In this document: positions 57,410 through 64,000 of the stretch, one piece after another | How positions within the stretch are numbered: the stretch's first letter is position 1 | Layout of the letters: each line of letters starts with the position of its first letter | Made by a program: the position numbers and the translations under genes | The notes under the pieces: generated by a model | What the model was told of the DNA's origin: nothing | Database searches by the model: none | Seen by the model: only the letters and a program-made list of their open reading frames with translations | Assembly (NCBI RefSeq): GCF_029784135.1 | Contig: NC_073745.1 | Location: 107,146,365 to 107,210,364, forward strand | DNA length: 64,000 nucleotides | Direction: 5' to 3' | DNA from: Toxorhynchites rutilus septentrionalis | Lineage: Eukaryota; Arthropoda; Insecta; Diptera; Culicidae

Positions 57410-57482
57410 GGTCCTGTGGCGCAATGGATAACGCGTCTGACTACGGATCAGAAGATTCCAGGTTCGACTCCTGGCAGGATCG
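57410..57482 (+). tRNA. tRNA-Arg(ACG)
   Basis: 73 nt. Acceptor GGTCCTG/CAGGATC with one G-U, discriminator G. A box TGGCGCAATGG, B box GGTTCGACTCC. Loop CTACGGA between TCTGA and TCAGA gives anticodon ACG (A34 is normally edited to inosine), decoding CGU and related codons. A TTTTTT stop lies 6 nt downstream. It looks functional; two decayed relatives lie upstream. Confidence 0.97.
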
Positions 57483-59540
57483 ATGCCGTTTTTTACCGTT
57501 ATTTCACCAAGGCAATTCATTGTTCCTTCTCATTCCATTTTCCCATAAATAATTTACTTCTTTGATAAGTTGATCACCGCAAGCTGAAAGATTGTTTTCA
57601 AACATCTTACAACAGCTGGGGTAGATTGGTAACATAAACATGTTCTGTTTCGAATCGGTTCAATGCAAGACAACATTTCCCACATCATTTCATAGCAAAT
57701 CTCACTGATCTCTGGCTCTTCAATTATAAGCTACTGGGACTGCTCTCATATCACACTCCACACATTACTCGCCGGATAATATCTTCGCTGCTTTCTTCCT
57801 GGAAAACACGCACTCAATAAATCACCACCCAACCCAGTCCAAACCAAAGGAACAGTGCAATGGCTTGTCTATTTTCAGACAAGACCATCATCATCATCTA
57901 CGGCAGATGATCCAATCATTCCGGGATGTGCACTTTTCGTGCAGTTCACTGTTACCCATTGACTCACTCACAATCACTCACCCGGTGATGCTGACTTCTG
58001 GGACTATAAATACATTCATACATAGCTGGATTACCGTCTATGCATTATCTCCCTCCTCCAGATTTCGGGAAGGCACAGTTCGAGGCAGTGCCGGCTCGGA
58101 ACGCATTTTTGCGTGCCACGCGTTTGAGAACGTGTTTTATTTTGTTGAATGGGAAGGGTGCATTACCGGCTGAGAGGATTAATGCTGGTCGGGACAGCGT
58201 TCGGAACCGGCCGATATATTTTCGGTACAGTGAACACCCTATTCGATTCGGCTCAGAGAGCTGAACTGAGTGCCGAAAAAAGATTCAACAATTTGAATTT
58301 TTCTGTTTTTACATCGTAATTTACCTCTCGCCAACCTCGACTTTCCGACAAGCTGACAGCATTCATGGAGGGCTTAGTAATACTCTATTTTTTCTCGCGG
58401 TATTTTATTTACGACATTGCCTTCGTGCTTCCCATCGATGAGTACGTGTCCTCACGGAAGTGAGGTTAGCGCCACAGTGACCTAATTGCAACACATCGGA
58501 AGTGAAAGTCGCTCACAGAGGCGCCCTTGTGCACACGTATCGAAATTCGATGCGTGCAATCCCGCCTGATACGAACATTTTTTACTCATCTGTGTCTGTT
58601 GTCCATATGATCACGTTGTCCATTGGCGTGAAATGATAATCTAGGCTCGGGTAGAACATTCAACCCATGGATACCCATACTCATCTGTTTTGTGTGAATT
58701 CATCCGCGCGAGTCGTGGCGGGGGATCAAAAACGAATCATATGCTAAGCGCGGCGCGGCCACATCTGGCCACGGTCTGGTTGATGGTTGGTTGGTGTGTT
58801 TTGTTTTGCTTTCGCTGCATCACTGCATTCTCAAGTTCATTTCGTGTCTTAATTAGACACAATGCTAATTCGCTGTCCGAGCGTCGAACGACGCCTCGCG
58901 TTCATTGCTGCCGGATTTGCATTGTGGCAAATTTGACTCATTTCGATGTCCAAACGAAAATGAGCTGAAATAAAGATGTTGCAACACGATAGATAGAGAT
59001 GACTGAAATTGACAGGAGAGTAACACATCGTTCTTCTATGCCATGGATATCTAAGAAAGAGCATTTCCACGAAGAGTCGGTCAAAATATTGTGGATTTTT
59101 CTCCGATTTCTTATTACTTTTTCTCTATGCGATAAATTGAACAAAATTGGTGACACATGAAACTTGCGAACGTTGGATAATTTAGCGAACCAAGAATTTT
59201 CAACGATAACTAATATGTCCAAAATTTTGAAACGAATATTTCAATAACCACCCTGTGTTCTTTAGCTACTTGAATCCCATCATACCCATGCATGTGATAA
59301 CATAAATTAACACTAAATTTTCGTCTTGAAATTGTCGAAATTTGTATCAACACTAGCTCTTTTTCGAGAGTTCGAACCTTTACCTAACTTGAGAAGAGCT
59401 GCTAATCGAACAGATCGAATCATTTGGGCCCGCAACGAGCAGACCTATTCCTCAATATTGAACATTGATTCCAAAGAGTATGATTTTATGTAAAATACGT
59501 CTAAAAAAGAATAAAACAAATTGAAAAATCATCATCTCAA
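57483..59540. other. Intergenic, no gene recognised
   Basis: GC-richer from 57860 to 58970. A TATAAATA sits near 58006 without a fitting initiator. The open frames carry no known domain. Confidence 0.4.
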
Positions 59541-59542
59541 CC

Positions 59543-61145
59543 ATTACACAATGGTTCAGGAGATGCATTTAAGTGGAAATTAGCATTTAGAGCTCGACAG
59601 TTATTCTCTAGACAAAAACTGTCTTCGACAAAGTTATTACATATGATAGAGCGCACATTTTTATGTTACCAAAAATAGGGTGACCAAAATTGTCGATGAA
59701 ATAAAAAATCTAACTTTCTTATCTTTATAGATAGAGGTAAATATAGTTCGGCAATGTTGTAGTCCCAGTTATTTGAGACATCTTCGTAGAACACAGTTTT
59801 GTTTCTATCTCTTGAAATAATCGATATAGCGCCTATTTTCTAAGTTACGTTAGGGTCACCATGAAAAAAAACTGTTGTTTTGCTCTAACTTTTATATTTC
59901 AAATTCTACATACAAACTGTATTCGGAAGAACTTGTCAATATCTCAACTTCACTCAAAGTTATTACTATTTCTTCCCAAAAAAACACGCTCCAGTGTATT
60001 TCACTCTACATGATATGTGATTTAAACACTATGTTATTTTTTGTGTTTCAATAAATTAAAATTGAAATCATGAGTTTTTGGGTAAAAAACATCAGTAACA
60101 TAAAGTAGGACTGAGATATTGACAAGTTCTGCATCGCAAAATGTTGGAATTGATAAGCTCTAAAAGTCGTACGAAAAAAACCCGTTTTTTCATGGTCATC
60201 CTAATGCAACTTAGAAAAAAGCGCTAAATCGATTATATAAAAAAAAACTTTGTTCTACAAAGTTGTTCAAAACAACTAGGACTACAACATTGTCGAACCA
60301 TGTGTATCTCTATCTAAAGATAGATAGTAAAGATAGGAAAGTTAGATTTTTTTATTTCATGGGTAATTTTGGTCACCCTATTTTCGAAAATTCTACATCA
60401 AAACTGTCTTCGTACGACTTCCAGAGCTTATCAATACCAACATTTTGCGATGCAGAACTTGCCGATATCTTAAACCTACTCAATCTTAAAGGTGTTTTTC
60501 TACCCAAAAACTCATGATTTCAATTTCAGTTTACTCAAACACAAAAAATAACATAGTTTTGAAAATCACGTATTATATAGAATGATTTTTTTTCTTTCAA
60601 ATTCGGTCAACAAACATTTTTTATGTTTGCCCCAGAAAGAATGACAAACAAATGAAAAGAGCGTGTTTTTTGGGAAGAAATATCAATAACTTTGAGTGAA
60701 GTTGAAATATTGACAAGTTCTGCATCGCAAAATGTTTGTATTAGTAAGCTCTAAAAGTCTTCCGAAGACAGTTTGTATGTAGAATTTGAAATATAAAAGT
60801 TAGAGAAAACAACAGTTTTTTTTCGTGGTGACCCTAACGTCACTTAGAAAAAAGGCGCTATATCGGTTATTTCAAGAGATAGAAAAAAACTTTGTTCTAC
60901 AAAGATGTCTTAAATAACTGGGACTACAACATTGCCGAACTATATTTACCTCTATATATAAAGATAAGAAAGTTAGATTTCTTATTTCATCGACAATGTT
61001 GGTCACCCTATTCTTGATAACATAAAAATGTGCGCTCTATCATATGTAACAACTTTGTCTCAGACAGTTTTTGTCTAGAGAATAACTGTCGAGCTCTGAA
61101 TGCTAATTTCCACTTAAATGCATCTCCTGAACCATTGTGCAATGA
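59543..61145. mobile_element. 1.6-kb foldback element with a diverged copy of itself inside
   Basis: Both ends read ACAATGGTTCAGGAGATGCA inward. Left arm 59543-59995 and right arm 60658-61145 match closely throughout (AGCGCACATTTTTATGTTA, TAGTCCCAGTTATTT and GTTAGGGTCACCA blocks). The right arm has about 43 nt missing from the left. The interior (60055-60540) is again palindromic and is made of the same blocks with more changes, so an older copy sits in the middle. No coding capacity. Confidence 0.75.
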
Positions 61146-61644
61146 CAGGAAATTTAGTGGAGAATCTGAGGAAACCTGTTTCATCAAAATCGGATGGACC
61201 TTTCCGGAGGTAGAACTCCCACCAGTTTGCAAAACATAGTTTCGAGAAAAACGCGTTTTAAATTTTGGATTCGCGCTCCTTACGCAAAGCTTGAGTCCAC
61301 TAATTGGCTTGTAACTTGGGAACGGAACATCGGACAAACCTGGGACAAAAACTACAGTAAAGTAGACATCCCAGAGAACATTTTAGGCCAGATTTTTTTT
61401 TTATTTTTCAAGTTTCTATGGTGTACTACCCCCTTAAAATGGTGAGGAACGTACACCAAATCATTTTTATTTATATAGATCAAGTTTATAAATGCATAGT
61501 TACATTCACTTGATTTATTTGAAACTCATTGTTAAAACAAACAATATTTATTTGAAGTTCATTGTGAAAACATAAACATAAACGAAACATAACCGTTGTT
61601 GAATTGAATGCATGGTGAAAATAAAAACATTTTTCATTTGAAAT
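61146..61644. other. Spacer, nothing recognised
   Basis: No feature I can support. Confidence 0.45.
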
Positions 61645-62215
61645 TCATTTTGAATTATTTTTAAGCAATTGTTTATTTTCATTCCTCATCTTGGATTTCG
61701 GTTCTGAGGATTCCGACGCTTTGCCTTGAAGCGCTGTTGTTTCGTTATGCTGTTGTGGGGTTCGAAGAGACAGACGATGGTTCATCATGGAGCTAGAATC
61801 CCAATCTCTTCCTGCCAGTTTTGCAACTTGGTTGAATTCGTGCTGGTTCCGCAAAATCAAACGCCAGACGCCGTAAATCTTTGGGAGTCATACCATAGAA
61901 TTCTTTGTCCAGTGGTCCGCCAGAGCCTCAGATTGCTCATTCGTAAATACTAACCTGCACCGCCCTAGGTGCTCGCTGACACATCCCAGCAGAAGTAGAA
62001 ATGTCAATAAAAGAAGACTCAAATCATAAATCACTTTCTGATATGAGCCTCTTTCTCAGAGCTGATTCAGAAATACCGAGGTCTGCCACAATCCGACGCT
62101 TCGAGACTCCCCCCGAAGCCTCTGTCGGGCCATTTGAGCATTTATGGAGTGCATTTCTTCAAATCAGTTTTCTTATTGAGGGTCCCGTTAAAAATTTGGT
62201 TGAAAACATTTAATT
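61645..62215 (-). pseudogene. pogo/Tigger-like transposase, N-terminal part, decayed
   Basis: Minus strand, mixed frames. RIVADLGISESALRKRL (about 62110-62060) is the first, psq-type HTH. VFTNEQSEALADHW, FYGMTPKDLRRLAFDFAE and NQVAKLAGRDWDSSSMM, then LSLRTPQ, form the second, CENP-B-type DNA-binding domain (usual pattern: F-x-K-x-x-x-A-G-x-D-W, then L-S-L-R). Frameshifts separate the blocks and the DDE domain is missing. Cysteine-free and host-gene-like features are absent, so a transposon relic is the best reading. Confidence 0.75.
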
Positions 62216-62610
62216 AATTTTTTTCAGAGCGAAACTCTGATGCGAACTTTTACCCCACAGCCACTGCGCACCTTTGCCCCACATACAATTTTTGAACTTT
62301 TTCACAAAAACGAATACGCACTATCATCTACTATAGAATGAAGGTTTCCTTGACAGTGTAGTTTCGAACTTTCCAGTTATTTCAGATAAGTAAATCGTCA
62401 TCTCCATAACTGAAAAAGATAGATCAAAACATCGCAAAACTCCTTTTACCTTATAACTTTATGCCACTTTCATGAAATGTATCTTGTTTATATGTGTGAG
62501 CTGCTGGTGTAATAATGTATCAAACGAATACACTGTTGTCGAATTGTTATGCTCGTTTGCTTCAAAACGGCCAATGCGCACTTTTGCCCCGCGCTACTCT
62601 ACATACCATA
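62216..62610 (-). mobile_element. Leader and G-rich end of the pogo-like element
   Basis: On the minus strand it reads GCGGGGCAAAAGTGCGCATT near 62595 and again, diverged, GGGGCAAAGGTGCGCAGTGG near 62275, ahead of the transposase. Repeated end-type blocks suggest subterminal repeats. The other end was not found. Confidence 0.45.
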
Positions 62611-62938
62611 TGTTCTGCCTTAGAAGAAAAACGAAAAGTTCAAGAAAGTAAATTTTTGATAACAAAAATCAGTGTGTTCTTTGTATAATTTTGCAGATTC
62701 AGGCCAACCACGGAGCACAGCTACGGAGTATACAGCCTATCCAAGCTGAAGCTCAAATTTCTGGCTAGATATTAGGCTGTCAAAAAAGTCCTGCGGTATT
62801 TCCGCGAGGTGTCGTTGTAAGCGCGTAGTTCTAGTTGTATTCATTGTATCGAGTCATACTATAGCTTGTTGGAAAGGTATTTTTACGCGCTATAATATAG
62901 TCCTTGACAGTGTTTTGTTTGGTTAAGTCGTTCGTGAG

Positions 62939-62995
62939 TGTTTAGAGGCGAATGAACTGCAAAGTTTAAAGCCTCTTAAAAACAAAGAAGAAGAA
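62939..62995 (+). mobile_element. 57-nt retroposon with 9-bp target duplication
   Basis: GTTCGTGAG at 62930-62938 and 62996-63004. The other mariner of this family has a single GTTCGTGAG here, so this is a clean insertion. The body has TTAGAGGCGAATGAACTG, then AAGTTTAAAGCCTCTTAAA and a GAAGAAGAA tail. Sister of 53903-53964. Confidence 0.75.
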
Positions 62996-63020
62996 GTTCG
63001 TGAGTTATAGTGTCGCAAAT

Positions 63021-64000
63021 ATGGAGCAAAATAAAGAGAAAATCCGACATATTTTACAATACTACTATGACAAAGGCAAAAATGCATCTCAAGATGCCAA
63101 TAAAATGTGTGCAGTTTATGGACCCGATACAGTTTCCATTTCCACCGCACAACGATGGTTTCAACGTTTTCGTTCTGGTGTAGAGGTCGTCGAAGATGCG
63201 CCACGCTCCGGAAGGCCTGTCGTCAAAAATTGCGACAAAATCGCTGAATTAGCCGAGAAAGACCGGCATAGTAGCAGCCGTAGCATCGGCCAAGAGCTGG
63301 GTATAAGTCATCAAACCGTTATTAACCATTTGAAGAAGCTTGGATTCACAAAGAAGCTCGTTGTATGGGTGCCACACACGTTGACGCAAAAAACATCTTT
63401 GACCGTATCGACGCATGTGAATCGCTGCTGAATCGCAACAAAATCGACCCGTTTCTGAAGCGGATGGTGACTGGCGATGAAAAGTGGGTCACTTACGACA
63501 ACGTGAAGCGCAAACGGTCGTGTTCGAAGCGCGGTGAGCCGGCCCAAACTATCGCCAAGCCCTCATTAACGGCCATGAAGGATCTGCTGTGTGTTTGGTG
63601 GGATTGTCAAGGAATAATCTATTATGAGCTGCTTCCCTATGGCCAAACGCTCAATTAGGACCTGTACTGCCAACAACTGGACCGCTTGAAGGTAGCACTC
63701 ATGAAGAAGAGGTCATCTTTGATAAACAGAGGCCGCATTGTCTTCCATCAGGACAACGCCAGGCCACACACTTCTTTGGTGACGCGCCAGAAGCTCCGGG
63801 AGCTCGGATGGGAGGTTCTTTTGCATCCACCGTATAGTCCGGACCTTCCACCAAGTGACTACCACCTGTTTTTGTCCATGGCGAACGAGCTAGGTAGTCA
63901 GAAGTTATCCACAAAAGAGGCCTGTGAAAATTTGCTATCCGAGTTTTTTGCCAATAAGGAAGCGAGCTTCTATAACAGGAGTATTATGAAGTTGGCATCT
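63021..64000 (+). pseudogene. mariner transposase, two lesions, truncated by window
   Basis: Starts MEQNKEKIRHILQYYYDKGK with the same two HTH motifs as the 41-kb copy. A run of six A at 63388-63393 (seven needed) shifts the frame in the linker, and TAG at 63656 replaces the codon after GQTLN. Otherwise the frame continues with TGDEKWVTYDN, HQDNARPHTS and SPDLPPSDYHLF, so all three catalytic Asp with DD34D spacing are present. Ends at the window edge in MKLAS. Confidence 0.88.

Larger units (their letters stand above)
62775..64000 (+). mobile_element. mariner (DD34D), runs off the window
   Basis: Starts GGCTGTCAAAAAAGTCCTGC after TA and is the same family as the copy at 41129, in opposite orientation. 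The last ~90 bp and right end lie beyond the window. The leader contains the 57-nt retroposon. Confidence 0.9.

Noticed and set aside
57995..58025. TATAAATA near 58006 as a promoter
   Set aside because: No initiator-like TCAGTT at the right distance and no recognisable first exon.

Overview
The window is eukaryotic nuclear DNA, very probably from a mosquito (Culicidae, culicine-like). This is an inference from three things. It has animal-type tRNA genes with internal A and B boxes and T-run terminators. It carries an IS630-Tc1-mariner transposase with DD37E spacing, a family described from mosquitoes. It holds a dense, nested load of MITEs, foldback elements, Helitrons, tRNA-derived SINEs and LINE remnants, as in large repeat-rich culicine genomes. 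I see no complete host protein-coding gene. The only host genes I can support are tRNAs.

Layout. 1-7.3 kb: a LINE tail, an inverted-repeat composite holding a 675-bp MITE, a 569-bp heptanucleotide array, tRNA-Leu(TAA), a piggyBac-like MITE and remnants of an element with CGATATAACGTAC ends. 8.4-12.2 kb: a pogo-like fragment, then a 2.3-kb Helitron interrupted by a SINE. 13.6-16.8 kb: a dispersed repeat split by a MITE, then a 1.7-kb foldback element. 18-25 kb: a mariner, a Tc1 remnant, a foldback element present one and a half times, and an internally deleted mariner. 27-33.7 kb: two more Helitrons on the minus strand, a mariner with a hAT element inside it, and a G-rich TIR element. 34.3-43.9 kb: two identical tRNA-Ser(CGA) genes facing in opposite directions, a pogo-like fragment, a 2.9-kb DD37E transposon with a nested insertion, tRNA-Arg(TCG), a mariner and tRNA-Arg(CCT). 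44.5-51.9 kb: dispersed repeats, a deleted mariner, a possible small spliced locus, and a decayed CR1/L2-like LINE. 53-57.5 kb: tRNA-Gly(GCC), a tiny retroposon, and a tRNA-Arg(ACG) gene with two decayed relatives in T-rich cryptically simple DNA. 59.5-64 kb: a nested palindromic foldback, a pogo-like transposase remnant, and a mariner that runs off the window.

The genes do not form a pathway; the region is a stratified transposon graveyard dotted with tRNA genes. Several insertions can be checked inside the window itself because a second copy of the target repeat gives the empty site or because target-site duplications are intact. The most unusual items are a 57-62 nt retroposon with 8-9 bp target duplications, a perfect 14-bp palindrome created inside a mariner reading frame, the foldback families, an internal promoter in the segment nested in the DD37E element, and two splice-site-bearing segments (about 26.3 kb and 46.7 kb) that could be exons of a host gene whose other exons lie elsewhere.
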